In this document: positions 27,794-36,037 of the stretch, piece by piece
How the letters are laid out: the number at the start of each line of letters is the position of its first letter
How positions within the stretch are numbered: the stretch's first letter is position 1
Source of the DNA: Bradyrhizobium sp. 141
GTDB lineage: Bacteria; Pseudomonadota; Alphaproteobacteria; Rhizobiales; Xanthobacteraceae
Direction: 5' to 3'
Length of the DNA stretch: 64,000 bases
NCBI RefSeq assembly: GCF_023074055.1
Contig: NZ_JADPKR010000058.1
Coordinates: forward strand, 1 to 64,000
The notes under the pieces: generated by a model
The model's database searches: none
The model's input: the letters and a program-made list of their open reading frames with translations, nothing else
What the model was told of the DNA's origin: nothing
Program-made: the position numbers and the translations under genes

Positions 27794-28444
27794 ATGTACA
27801 AGCTCTATTCGATGCAACGCTCGGGCAACAGCTACAAGGTCCGCCTTGCGCTGGCGCTGCTCAACGTGCCTTACGAAGCGATCGAGGTGGACATTCTGCG
27901 CGGCGAGAGCCGCACGCCGGACTTTCTGACCAAGAACCCGTCGGGACAGGTGCCGCTGCTCGAGGTCGGCGACGACCGTTATCTCGCCGAGTCCAACGCC
28001 ATCCTCTGGTACGTCGCCGTCGGCACCCCGCTTGCGCCCGAGAACCGCATCGACCGTGCCGAGGCGCTGCAATGGATGTTCTTCGAGCAGCATGCGCTCG
28101 AACCGAATATCGGCGCCGCCTATTTCTGGCTATCGCTGGTCAGGGGCGGCCGCGACCTCCAGACCCATTCGCTGGAAGATTGGATGGAGCGCGGCTATGG
28201 CGCGCTCCAGGTGATGGAGAACCACCTCAAGACCAACGCCTATTTCGCCGCGCGCCAGCTCACGGTCGCCGACATCGCGCTGTACGGCTACACCCACCTG
28301 GCTGACCGCTGCGACTTCGACCTCCAGGCCTTCCCTGCGATCCGGGACTGGCTGAAGCGGGTGGAAGCCGCCCCCGGCTTCGTGTCGATGGACTGGCGGC
28401 CGGCCGAGATCGACGATCCCGCCAGCATCGCCGCCAGCGCCTGA
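27794..28444 (+). CDS. Glutathione S-transferase family protein
   Basis: 216 residues. MYKLYSMQRSGNSYKVRLAL is the thioredoxin-fold start; SGQVPLL contains the cis-Pro, and LAESNAILWYVA binds glutathione. The C-terminal helical domain includes LTVADIALYGYTHLAD. It resembles the GST at 11437-12027 in layout. Substrate unknown. Confidence 0.88.
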   Translation: MYKLYSMQRSGNSYKVRLALALLNVPYEAIEVDILRGESRTPDFLTKNPSGQVPLLEVGDDRYLAESNAILWYVAVGTPLAPENRIDRAEALQWMFFEQHALEPNIGAAYFWLSLVRGGRDLQTHSLEDWMERGYGALQVMENHLKTNAYFAARQLTVADIALYGYTHLADRCDFDLQAFPAIRDWLKRVEAAPGFVSMDWRPAEIDDPASIAASA

Positions 28445-28601
28445 CGGCGCCCGCCCCGCTCTGTGGAATAGCGGGTATAAAGGTAATATTTGCCGCAATC
28501 TGGCCATTTTCATCGCGAGAGCCGCCGCAATATTGCCGGTTGAAACTGGGAAATTGTGGAAAGTCGCGGGTGATTCGCTCGCGCGTTGAGGGATTTAGAC
28601 C

Positions 28602-28778
28602 ATGATACGGGCGTCCGGCACGGCAGGCTTTCACGGCCATCCCGATACCGTCGCGTCTTCCCGACTGACCAACGCGGTCGCGGCCTCGCTCGCCGTTGCC
28701 GCGCTCTCGCTCTGCCTGATCGTCACCCTGACGGTGCTGTCGACCAAGGCGACCATGGCGATGGGCCTGCCGGTCTGA
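28602..28778 (+). CDS. Small single-pass membrane protein
   Basis: 58 residues beginning MIRASGTAGFHGHPDTV, with one hydrophobic helix (about 26-47: AASLAVAALSLCLIVTLTVLS). Not long enough for most ORF cut-offs. Codon use is like the neighbours and a similar micro-protein follows at 28852. Function unknown. Confidence 0.5.
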   Translation: MIRASGTAGFHGHPDTVASSRLTNAVAASLAVAALSLCLIVTLTVLSTKATMAMGLPV

Positions 28779-28851
28779 TTCCCGTTTCATCCTGGTCCAG
28801 CCTTCAAGGCGCTGCATGCCCCGGGCCGACCGGCATCGCAACAGGACGTCG

Positions 28852-29010
28852 ATGAAATCACCTGTGGTAGTCGTTGCAATCACACTGACCGCGGCCATCC
28901 TGGTCGCGGCGTCGCTGTTGATTGTCGTCGGCACCCGCAAGGGCCCGGGGACGTCGACGCTGAACGCGCCTGCGCAGCAACAGCGCGTCAAGCACACGCA
29001 CCTCGTTTAA
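28852..29010 (+). CDS. Small single-pass membrane protein
   Basis: 52 residues, MKSPVVVVAITLTAAILVAA..., with an N-terminal hydrophobic helix and a short Gln/Thr-rich tail. It could be an uncleaved anchor or a secreted micro-protein. AGGACG seven bases upstream is a plausible ribosome-binding site; the ATG 36 bases earlier is less likely. No domain recognised. Confidence 0.5.
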   Translation: MKSPVVVVAITLTAAILVAASLLIVVGTRKGPGTSTLNAPAQQQRVKHTHLV

Positions 29011-29138
29011 AATCATCCGAAAGCCTTACGTTTGCGGGCAAGCGCGCCTTAGGCACACCGCACGAAAACGCATCGCGGTGGCGCAACGATCAGCCAGAGT
29101 TGCGGTCTTATCTCGTTCGGGAGGAGCGAGACTGGTCC

Positions 29139-29948
29139 ATGCGGTTCGGATGGCGTGCGATCTCCGGTCCGGTGCTGACGGCAGCAACCCTGCTGCTGGC
29201 GATCCTCCTCGATCGCTTTATCCCCACTCCCTCGCCCGCGCCCTTGCTCGTCGGCCTCGCGGCGCTTGCCGGCGCGCTGTCGGGTCTCGCCTCCGCCATC
29301 ACCAGCGCAGCCGTCGCGGTGATCGGTGCGGCGCTGTTCTTCCTGAGCCGTCACGGCATTCCCCCCTCTGCCGCCGATCTGGTCCGGCTCGGCCTCCTGG
29401 CCATCACGGCTGCCGGCACCGCAGCCATCACCGGCCTGATGCGCGAGCGGCTGCTCGGCTCGTTCGCGGCCGAGCGCCGAAGCCACGCCACCGCTGCGCG
29501 GCTGTCGGCCGCGCTCGACCAGATCGATATCGGCGTCGTGCTGCTCGATGCCGAGACGCGGGCCGAGTTCATCAACCGCGCGTTCCGCGATTACTTTGCG
29601 GTGCCGGACGAGATCGCCGACGGCAAGCCGCCCTTCATCGCGCTAATGTATCACGGCCGCGACACCGGCGCGTTCGAGCTGCCCGAGGACGAGCTCGGCA
29701 CCTTCATCGCGCAGCGCATGGAAATGGTGCGGACCGGCGATGCCACGCCGATCAACATCGCCTTGCGCAACGGCGAGGTGCTGCGCTTCGTCTGCGCCGC
29801 GCTGCCCGACGGCGGCCGGATGCTGAGCTACACGCCGGTGACCGACCTCGTGCGCCACACCGACGCGCCGTCACGCGCCGACTATTACCGCTCGCTGCGC
29901 GATCCCGCGGGCCGCAAGCTGATCCGCTACCTGCGGGTCGCGGAGTGA
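29139..29948 (+). CDS. Membrane-anchored PAS-domain protein
   Basis: 269 residues. Three or four hydrophobic helices occupy about residues 8-95 (including LLLAILLDRFIP and AVAVIGAALFFLS). A single PAS fold of the PAS_7 type follows (LSAALDQIDIGVVLLDAETRAEFINRAFRDYFAVPDE). No kinase, GGDEF or EAL output domain follows, so it may act through partners. Start 29139 is chosen for the Shine-Dalgarno GGGAGGAG upstream, although the spacing is long; an alternative ATG at 29100 adds 13 residues. Confidence 0.7.
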   Translation: MRFGWRAISGPVLTAATLLLAILLDRFIPTPSPAPLLVGLAALAGALSGLASAITSAAVAVIGAALFFLSRHGIPPSAADLVRLGLLAITAAGTAAITGLMRERLLGSFAAERRSHATAARLSAALDQIDIGVVLLDAETRAEFINRAFRDYFAVPDEIADGKPPFIALMYHGRDTGAFELPEDELGTFIAQRMEMVRTGDATPINIALRNGEVLRFVCAALPDGGRMLSYTPVTDLVRHTDAPSRADYYRSLRDPAGRKLIRYLRVAE

Positions 29949-30032
29949 TGCAACGACGCGATTGATCGGCAATGCGATCATCACGTATGAAGGACATCAC
30001 TTCGTCGTGCCCCCGAGATCGCGGAAATTCCC

Positions 30033-30488
30033 ATGTCGCTCACCATTCGCTCCGTCACCAGGCAGGATTACGATCAATGGCTGCCGCTGTGGGACGGCTA
30101 CAACGCCTTCTACGGCCGCTCCGGCCCGACCGCGCTCGCTCCCGAGATCACGAAGGTGACGTGGCAGCGCTTCTTCGACGCCTATGAGCCGGTGCATGGG
30201 CTGGTGGCCGAGAGCGACGGCAAGCTGCTCGGCATGACGAACTATCTGTTTCATCGCAGCACCACCGCGATCGAGCCGTCCTGCTATTTGCAGGACCTGT
30301 TCACGCTTGAGGCCGCGCGCGGCAAGGGCGTCGCCTCGGCGCTGATTCACGGCGTGTATGAGCGGGCGAAACTGGCGGGATCGCCGCGCGTCTATTGGCA
30401 GACGCACGAGACCAATCTCACGGCGCAGAGCCTGTACGACAAGGTCGCTGAGCGGTCCGGCTTCATCGTCTATCGCAAGCTGTTCTGA
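30033..30488 (+). CDS. GNAT-family N-acetyltransferase
   Basis: 151 residues. Motif A is LQDLFTLEAARGKGVASALIHGVYE (about residues 88-112); the rest carries a clear acetyltransferase fold ending QSLYDKVAERSGFIVY. Substrate unknown. Followed by a terminator-like hairpin at 30599-30643. Confidence 0.88.
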   Translation: MSLTIRSVTRQDYDQWLPLWDGYNAFYGRSGPTALAPEITKVTWQRFFDAYEPVHGLVAESDGKLLGMTNYLFHRSTTAIEPSCYLQDLFTLEAARGKGVASALIHGVYERAKLAGSPRVYWQTHETNLTAQSLYDKVAERSGFIVYRKLF

Positions 30489-30598
30489 TCGCCGCGCGCA
30501 CCCTGTGGATAACTCCTGCTGTCACCCGCGCGTAACATAGCGCGGCTAGGTTGCACCTGCGTCTGATCAGGCCCCCGTCACCGATCAAGCGCCCCAAA

Positions 30599-30643
30599 GC
30601 GGTCCCCGTCAGTCGCCGCGTCTGACAGGGGCCGCATTTTTTT
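30599..30643 (+). terminator. Terminator after the GNAT gene
   Basis: GCGGTCCCCGTCAG pairs with CTGACAGGGGCCGC (two wobble or mismatch positions), with a nine-base loop, then ATTTTTTT. It is about 110 bases beyond the GNAT stop and 100 before the aldo/keto reductase start. Confidence 0.8.
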
Positions 30644-30742
30644 GTCCGCCTTGTCAGCATGGCAGCAGCGCGGCGAGCGCCTTGCTGGGGCGGCGCACGG
30701 TGGTCAGAATGAGTGGCTGCTCATCTCTGAACGGGATATCCC

Positions 30743-31684
30743 ATGGAAATTCGCAATCTCGGCGCCTCCGGCCTTCGCGTGTCTGCGGTCGGGCTCGGCT
30801 GCAACAATTTCGGCCAGCGCACGGATCTGGAGACCTCGCGCAAGGTGATCCATCGCGCGCTCGATCTCGGCATCACGCTGTTCGACACCGCCGACATCTA
30901 TTCGAACATGGGCGGCTCGGAAAACGTGCTCGGCACTGTCCTGGGCGATCGCCGCAAGGACATCGTGCTGGCGACGAAATATTCCAAGCCGATGGCGGAG
31001 GACGGCACCAAGCAGGGCGCCTCGCGCCGCTACATCATGGAGGCGGTCGAGGCCAGCCTGAAGCGGCTGAAGACCGATTACATCGATCTCTACCAGCAGC
31101 ATGATTATGACCCGCTGACGCCGATCGAGGAGAGCTTGCGCGCGCTCGACGACCTCGTCCGCCAAGGCAAGGTTCGCTACATCGGCAATTCGAACTTTCC
31201 GGCCTGGCGCGTCGCTGAAGCCGAGCATGTCGCGCGCGCGATGAATGTCAGCCGCTTCGTCTCCTGCCAGGACGAATACTCCCTCATCATGCGCGATATC
31301 GAGAAGGACCTGCTGCCGGCAGCAACGGAATACAGGCTCGGCCTGTTGCCGTTCTTCCCGCTCGCCAGCGGACTTCTGACCGGCAAGTACCGGAAGGGCG
31401 AGGCCGCGCCTGATGATACCCGCTTCGGCAAGGTGCCGCGGCTACGCGACCGCTACGTCACGCCGCGCAACGAAAACATCGTGGAGAAGCTCCAAGCCTT
31501 TGCCAAGACGCGGGGCCATTCGATGCTCGAGCTCGCCTTCTCCTGGCTCGCCGCGCGCCCGCAGGTGTCCAGCGTGATCGCCGGCGCCACGCGCATCGAG
31601 CAGATCGAGGAGAACGTCAAGGCGATCGCCTGGAAGCTCAGCGCGGAGGAAATGGCTGAGATCGACAAGATCACTCTGGGCTGA
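30743..31684 (+). CDS. Aldo/keto reductase
   Basis: 313 residues, the family length. The catalytic tetrad is visible: Asp and Tyr in FDTADIYSNMGGSE, Lys in LATKYSKP, His in YQQHDYDPL. KVRYIGNSNFPAWRV and the C-terminal VIAGATRIEQIEENVKAI support NADPH binding. Substrate not predictable. The haem monooxygenase gene converges from the other side with a 16-base gap. Confidence 0.92.
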   Translation: MEIRNLGASGLRVSAVGLGCNNFGQRTDLETSRKVIHRALDLGITLFDTADIYSNMGGSENVLGTVLGDRRKDIVLATKYSKPMAEDGTKQGASRRYIMEAVEASLKRLKTDYIDLYQQHDYDPLTPIEESLRALDDLVRQGKVRYIGNSNFPAWRVAEAEHVARAMNVSRFVSCQDEYSLIMRDIEKDLLPAATEYRLGLLPFFPLASGLLTGKYRKGEAAPDDTRFGKVPRLRDRYVTPRNENIVEKLQAFAKTRGHSMLELAFSWLAARPQVSSVIAGATRIEQIEENVKAIAWKLSAEEMAEIDKITLG

Positions 31685-31700
31685 CGTGCGAGGCGTGGCG

Positions 31701-32024
31701 CTACGTCGCGCCGCGTCCGACCGTCTGCATCACCTCAAAACCTTCGAACTGGGGATGGCCGAGATAGAGCGGCTTGTTGTCGCCGGCCTTGTTGTGCGCC
31801 GCGCGAAACGCTTCCGATTTGGTCCAGGCCTCGAACGCCGCGTGGTTCGCCCAGACCGTGTGCGAGGCGTACAGCGTGTGGTCCTCGAGCTCGGGGCCCC
31901 GCAGCAGATGAAATTCGACAAAGCCCGGCACCTTGTCGAGATGGGTGTCGCGGCTGAGCCAGACCTGCTCGAAGGCGGCCTCGGAGCCCTTGGCGACGCG
32001 GAAGCGATTCATGGCGATGTACAT
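31701..32024 (-). CDS. IsdG/HmuQ-type haem-degrading monooxygenase
   Basis: 107 residues, a ferredoxin-like ABM-fold protein. The IsdG catalytic triad is present at the expected spacing: N6, W67 and H77 (NRFR near the start, AFEAWTKSEAFRAAHNKA). IsdG-family enzymes, including Bradyrhizobium HmuQ/HmuD, cleave haem to release iron. General antibiotic-biosynthesis monooxygenases share the fold but usually lack this triad. No haem transport genes or Irr/RirA site are adjacent, so a role in haem-iron use is inferred from residues alone. Confidence 0.8.
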   Translation of the reverse strand: MYIAMNRFRVAKGSEAAFEQVWLSRDTHLDKVPGFVEFHLLRGPELEDHTLYASHTVWANHAAFEAWTKSEAFRAAHNKAGDNKPLYLGHPQFEGFEVMQTVGRGAT

Positions 32025-32055
32025 GGGTGTGGTTCTCCTGGAGGCGGGGCTCGTA

Positions 32056-32276
32056 AGGGACGCTCCGCCCTCTCACTCCCTCGCCCCGTTCTTACGGGGA
32101 GAGGGTGGGGTGAGGGGCTGCTTCCGCGAGTTCGATATCGATTGTAAACGAAGCGCGCGTCGCACGCACTGCTGTTGTGCGAGTCGGATGGACTACCTCT
32201 TGGGCAACAGTGTGCCCTGCCCCTCACCCGGATGGCTGCGCCATCCGACCTCTCCCCGCAAAGAGCGGAGAGGTTA
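32056..32276. repeat. 221-bp direct repeat, unit 1
   Basis: Starts AGGGACGCTCCGCC and ends AGCGGAGAGGTTA. Matches unit 2 (32642-32862) closely over about 75 bases at the left end and 65 at the right end, with a diverged core that still shares GCGAGTCGGATGG. Contains two CCTCTCCCCGT..GGGGAGAG hairpins. The terminal TTA is the stop codon (on the minus strand) of the DUF559 remnant. Confidence 0.85.
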
Positions 32277-32623
32277 AGGTACGTCTCGCGCCGCCGCGAG
32301 TTCGTTCTGTATCACGGTGAGAACACCTTCGATATTCCCCAGGACATCGTTGTTCCAGAAGCGAAGCACCTTGTAACCCTTTTCTCTCAGGCGCTCGTCT
32401 CGAACCGCATCTGCTGCGGACTTGTTGTGCTGCCCGCCGTCGGCTTCAACCACGAGCCGCTTCTCCCGGCACACGAAGTCGCAGATGTAGCCAATGATTG
32501 GCTCTTGACGAACTTGTGTCCGATCCTCCGATTGCGAATGCTCCAGAGAACCGCCTCCGCATCGGTTTGATCGACGCGCAATCGTCGTGCGAGTCGGATG
32601 GCTTTTTCGTTATCGCCACGCAT
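32274..32623 (-). pseudogene. Frameshifted DUF559 (Vsr-like) endonuclease
   Basis: The 5' part (MRGDNEKAIRLARRLRVDQTDAEAVLW... to GHKFVKS) and the 3' part (VCREKRLVVEADGGQHNKSA..., the PD-(D/E)XK-type Glu/Asp core) are clear DUF559 halves in different frames. Around 32508, the codons after HKFV run out of frame; adding one base, or the four needed for the usual FVRQEP, restores EPIIGYICDFVCREK. DUF559 proteins are small nucleases of unclear role. The gene is bracketed by 221-bp direct repeats, and its stop lies inside one. A single-base assembly error would make it intact, so pseudogene status needs a read check. Confidence 0.75.
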
Positions 32624-32641
32624 TGCTCTGCCCCACCCGGG

Positions 32642-32862
32642 AGGGACGCTCCGCCCTCTCACTCCCTCGCCCCGTCCTTACGGGGAGAGGGTGGGGTGAG
32701 GGGCTGCCTCCGCGGGTACGATTTGGATTGTAGGTGGAATGCTCCGGATCGCAATGGCCTGCGAGTCGGATGGACATTTGATCGTGGCCGCAGCGTGCCC
32801 TGCCCCTCACCCGGATGGCTGCGCCATCCGACCTCTCCCCGCAAAGGGCGGGGAAGAGGTTA
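32642..32862. repeat. 221-bp direct repeat, unit 2
   Basis: The same length and end sequences as 32056-32276. Its last three bases (TTA) are the stop codon of the DUF1501 gene, just as those of unit 1 end the DUF559 remnant. Confidence 0.85.
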
Positions 32863-34083
32863 GGCAACAAGTCCCTTCATCGGCCTTGCACTCGCGCTGT
32901 CCGGAAACACCGTCTCCGCCAGCACGCGATCGGACAGGCCGAATTGGTCCTGCAGCACGCCCTTGATCACGGAGCGCAGATCGGTCGTGGGCTTGAGGTC
33001 GCGGCCTTCATGGAGGTTGGCGAGCTTGAGACCCGGCCAGTCGGAGATGACGCGGCCGCCTTTCACGGCGCCGCCAGCGAGCAGCGCGATCGTGCCGGTG
33101 CCGTGATCGGTGCCGTCGGTGCCGTTGATGCGCGCGGTGCGGCCGAATTCGGTGGCGACGACCACGACGGTGTCACGCCAGCGATCGCCCAAGCCGCTTT
33201 CGAATTCGGCGAGTGCGCCGTCGAGCCCGCCGAGCAGGAAAGCGAGACGACCGACCGGGCCGCCCTCATTGGCATGCGTGTCCCAGCCGTCGAAAGCGAG
33301 TGCGGCAATGCGCGGGCCATCGTCCGCCGCCATCAGCTTGGCTGTGCCACGCGCAACCTGCCGCATCTGCGCCACCGCATTGCCGGGCTTGCGCTTCATG
33401 TCGTCGCCGCTCGCGGCCTTGTCGAGCTGGAGGCCTTGCGACAGCGCCATGGCCAATGCGGGATCGCGGTGACGGTAGAGATCGACGAGGCGCATCGCGG
33501 TGTCGTCGTCGGCCTGGGGCAGCGCGACCGGCGCCCAGCCGACGGTCGGCGCATTGCCGCGCAACACCAGTGGCGTGGTGGGCCCGACCGCAAGACCGCT
33601 CGATACGCGCTCGCCGCGCGGCAGCGCTTCCAGCGCGCGGTTCAGCCAGCCGGACTGCACGCGGCCCGGGCCGGCATAGCCGCTTTCGAGCACGTCCTGG
33701 CCGTCGAAATGCGAGCGGTCGCGATAGGGCGTCGCCACCGCGTGGATCACCGCGGCATGCTTGTCGCGATACATGCGCGAAAATTCCGGCATGGCCGGAT
33801 GCAGCGCGAAAAAGGAATCGAGCATCATCGCGGGATGGGCACCATCCGCAGCGAGCGCGATCGAGCCGTGCAGGCCGGCATAGTCGGGGTCGCCGAGCGG
33901 GGCGACGGTCGAAAGCCCGTCGAGCGCGCCGCGCAGGATCACCACGATCAGCCGGGGATCGCGCCCATCGGCTGCGCGTGCGAATTTCGGCAGGTAAGCC
34001 CAGGCCGCGAACGAGGCGCCGCCGAGCAGCAGGCCGCGCCGCGAGGTGAGGAGCCGGTTCTCGACGCAATCGATCATCGTCAT
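32860..34083 (-). CDS. DUF1501 protein with Tat signal
   Basis: 407 residues. A twin-arginine signal is present (TSRRGLLLGGASFAAWAYLP, RR at 15-16). The remaining sequence is DUF1501, a sulfatase/alkaline-phosphatase-like exported fold: DPRLIVVILRGALDGLS near the start and VVVVATEFGRTARINGTDGTDHGTG later. It starts within the TGA of the upstream DUF1800 gene (ATGA overlap), so the two are translationally coupled. The pair is widespread but functionally uncharacterised. The stop lies at the end of a 221-bp repeat. Confidence 0.88.
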   Translation of the reverse strand: MTMIDCVENRLLTSRRGLLLGGASFAAWAYLPKFARAADGRDPRLIVVILRGALDGLSTVAPLGDPDYAGLHGSIALAADGAHPAMMLDSFFALHPAMPEFSRMYRDKHAAVIHAVATPYRDRSHFDGQDVLESGYAGPGRVQSGWLNRALEALPRGERVSSGLAVGPTTPLVLRGNAPTVGWAPVALPQADDDTAMRLVDLYRHRDPALAMALSQGLQLDKAASGDDMKRKPGNAVAQMRQVARGTAKLMAADDGPRIAALAFDGWDTHANEGGPVGRLAFLLGGLDGALAEFESGLGDRWRDTVVVVATEFGRTARINGTDGTDHGTGTIALLAGGAVKGGRVISDWPGLKLANLHEGRDLKPTTDLRSVIKGVLQDQFGLSDRVLAETVFPDSASARPMKGLVA

Positions 34084-35630
34084 CTCCGCTGCATTTCCGG
34101 CGACATCAACAGCAGCGCCAGCGCCTGCTGCCGCGACTCCGCGCGCTCGACGGTCCGGCGTGTCTCGATGGAGGCCGCATCGGCCGCCACGAATTCCAAG
34201 AGGTCGATCGGATCGATGTTGTTGCCGAGCCGCGCGGCAATTTGCGCCGCGATGTCGAGCCTGAGCTTCATGCCTTCGGGCGCGGCCCAAGCTGCATTGG
34301 TGTCGGGAAAGCCGTTGGGCCCGGCCGGCGACCACAGCGGTTGCCCAAGCAGATTGAGGCCGTTGAGATAGCGGCTCGGATCCTCCGGCACGCGCGCGAG
34401 CAGCCGTCCGCTCGCAACGAGGAAATCGTAAGGACTGCGCATCTTGGTCAGCGGCGCTTGCCACGCTTCATCGGAATCGACCAGCGCCACGGCAAGCGCC
34501 TTGAGGTCGCCGTCGGTCCTGACGAAGACATCGCGCAGGCGTGCGACGAGCGCCGGCGGCGGATCGTCGGCGACGAAGTGGCGGACGAATTTGGTGGCGA
34601 TGAAGTTCGCGGTCGAGGGATGCCGCGCGATGTCGGCGAGCGCGGCCTCACCCTGCGCGAGCCCCGTCGGCTCATAGGTCTTGCCGAGCAGCATATGCGG
34701 ACCGGGCTGGTGCGCATTGGTGTTGAACACGAAGGAGCCGGGGGGGCCGAGCTGCCCTTGCCGGCCGGCAAAGGTCCAGCCGGTGATGATGCGCGCGAGC
34801 GAGGTGACGTCCTCCTGCGTGTAGCCGCCGCCGACGCCAAGCGTATGCAGCTCCATGATCTCGCGCGCGAGATTTTCGTTCAGCCCGCGCTTGCGGTTCT
34901 GGCCTGCGCGCGAATCCGGGCCGAGCGATTGCTGGTTGTCGAGGAAGAACAGCATCGCCGGATGTTGCTCCACCGCCTTCAGCATGTCGGGAAAGCGCCC
35001 GAGCACGTGCGGCCTGATGGCCTCGCGCTCGAACGCGCCGGCCCAGATCCGCGCCAGCTCGCCCTTGCTCGCGGAGATGCAGAAATGGTTGGACCAGAAC
35101 ACGACGAGACGCTCGGTGAAACCGCACTCGGCGAGAGTCGCGCGCTGCAACCGCGCCAGCGCCTCCGCGCGAAAAGTTTTCTGGATGACGTTGAGCGGCT
35201 GCGGGGCCGGCTTTGCGGCCGGCGGCGCGACGGCGTTGGGCTGCATCGCCTCTGGCCTCACCGCATTATCCGCAGGCTTTGCCTCCGTCATCTGGCCGGC
35301 GATCTCGGCCGCTGCCGCGTTCAGCGAGAGATTGCGGCGGAGGGCGGGCTTCTGTTCGGTCGGCGCCGACGTCTCGGCGGGCGCGGCGGTCTTCGCCGCT
35401 TCCCGCGCCTGCTTGACCTGATCCTGATAGGCGAACACGGCCTGCCCGAGTTGCTGCGTCGATTGCAGACCGGGCGCCTCCAGCAGCACGCCGCTTGCGC
35501 GCGCGAGCTCCGCCTTCACGAAACCGCGCGGATCGGAGCTTGCGTTGACGAGATCGCCCGACGCGCCGCCGCGGGCGCCGAAGCCAAAACGGTTGAGCGC
35601 GACGAGAGCGGCTTGCGAATCGCGGGCCAT
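34080..35630 (-). CDS. DUF1800 family protein
   Basis: 516 residues. DUF1800 features are present: ALVALNRFGFGARG at the start, FTERLVVFWSNHFCIS, and the central NENLAREIMELHTLGVGGGYTQEDV. A Pro/Ala-rich stretch (about 85-150) is inserted. Followed, with ATGA overlap, by the DUF1501 partner, with which it nearly always co-occurs. Function unknown; proposed to act together on an exported substrate. Confidence 0.88.
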   Translation of the reverse strand: MARDSQAALVALNRFGFGARGGASGDLVNASSDPRGFVKAELARASGVLLEAPGLQSTQQLGQAVFAYQDQVKQAREAAKTAAPAETSAPTEQKPALRRNLSLNAAAAEIAGQMTEAKPADNAVRPEAMQPNAVAPPAAKPAPQPLNVIQKTFRAEALARLQRATLAECGFTERLVVFWSNHFCISASKGELARIWAGAFEREAIRPHVLGRFPDMLKAVEQHPAMLFFLDNQQSLGPDSRAGQNRKRGLNENLAREIMELHTLGVGGGYTQEDVTSLARIITGWTFAGRQGQLGPPGSFVFNTNAHQPGPHMLLGKTYEPTGLAQGEAALADIARHPSTANFIATKFVRHFVADDPPPALVARLRDVFVRTDGDLKALAVALVDSDEAWQAPLTKMRSPYDFLVASGRLLARVPEDPSRYLNGLNLLGQPLWSPAGPNGFPDTNAAWAAPEGMKLRLDIAAQIAARLGNNIDPIDLLEFVAADAASIETRRTVERAESRQQALALLLMSPEMQRR

Positions 35631-35744
35631 CGATTTGTCCTTCGCGTGGCGGGAGCCGCTTTCCGAGTCCGCGCGCGAGGCCTAATATACCGCAATGACC
35701 GATGAACCCGACATGAAAATCACGGCGAAGCTTCGACGTAAATC

Positions 35745-35951
35745 ATGACAAATCCGCAAGAATCTTTGGCCCAGGAACCACGCCGCCTCGCCTGCTCGCG
35801 CTGCGGCACCGAGTTCGCCTGCGACCTCTCGGGCACCTGCTGGTGCGCGGAGGAAACAGCAAAGCTGCCGATGCCGGTCAAGGGCGAGGATTGCCTGTGC
35901 CGCGAGTGTTTGCGCAAGGCAGCGGCGGAAGCGGAGGCGGCAGCATCGTAG
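35745..35951 (+). CDS. Cysteine-rich CWC protein
   Basis: 68 residues. CSRCGTEFACDLSGTCWCAE and CLCRECL give a cysteine-rich metal-binding (zinc-ribbon-like) motif with the CWC signature. Function unknown. The stop TAG lies in the first bases of a family B palindrome, so the repeat determines the C-terminus. Confidence 0.8.
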   Translation: MTNPQESLAQEPRRLACSRCGTEFACDLSGTCWCAEETAKLPMPVKGEDCLCRECLRKAAAEAEAAAS

Positions 35952-36024
35952 GGTGGGCAAAGCGAAGCGTGCCCACCATTTGCAAATGCGTGGGCACGGC
36001 GCTTCGCGCCTTTGCCCACCCTAC
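35948..36024. repeat. Palindromic intergenic repeat, family B (copy 2)
   Basis: GTAGGGTGGGCAAAGCG and CGCCTTTGCCCACCCTAC outer arms with CGTGCCCAC/GTGGGCACG inside. Confidence 0.85.
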
Positions 36025-36037
36025 AAAACTACGAAGT

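Noticed and set aside
32009..32870. Short frames in the 221-bp repeats as genes
   Set aside because: They encode repeat-derived PSPHPLPVRTGRG-type peptides seen wherever this palindrome family occurs.
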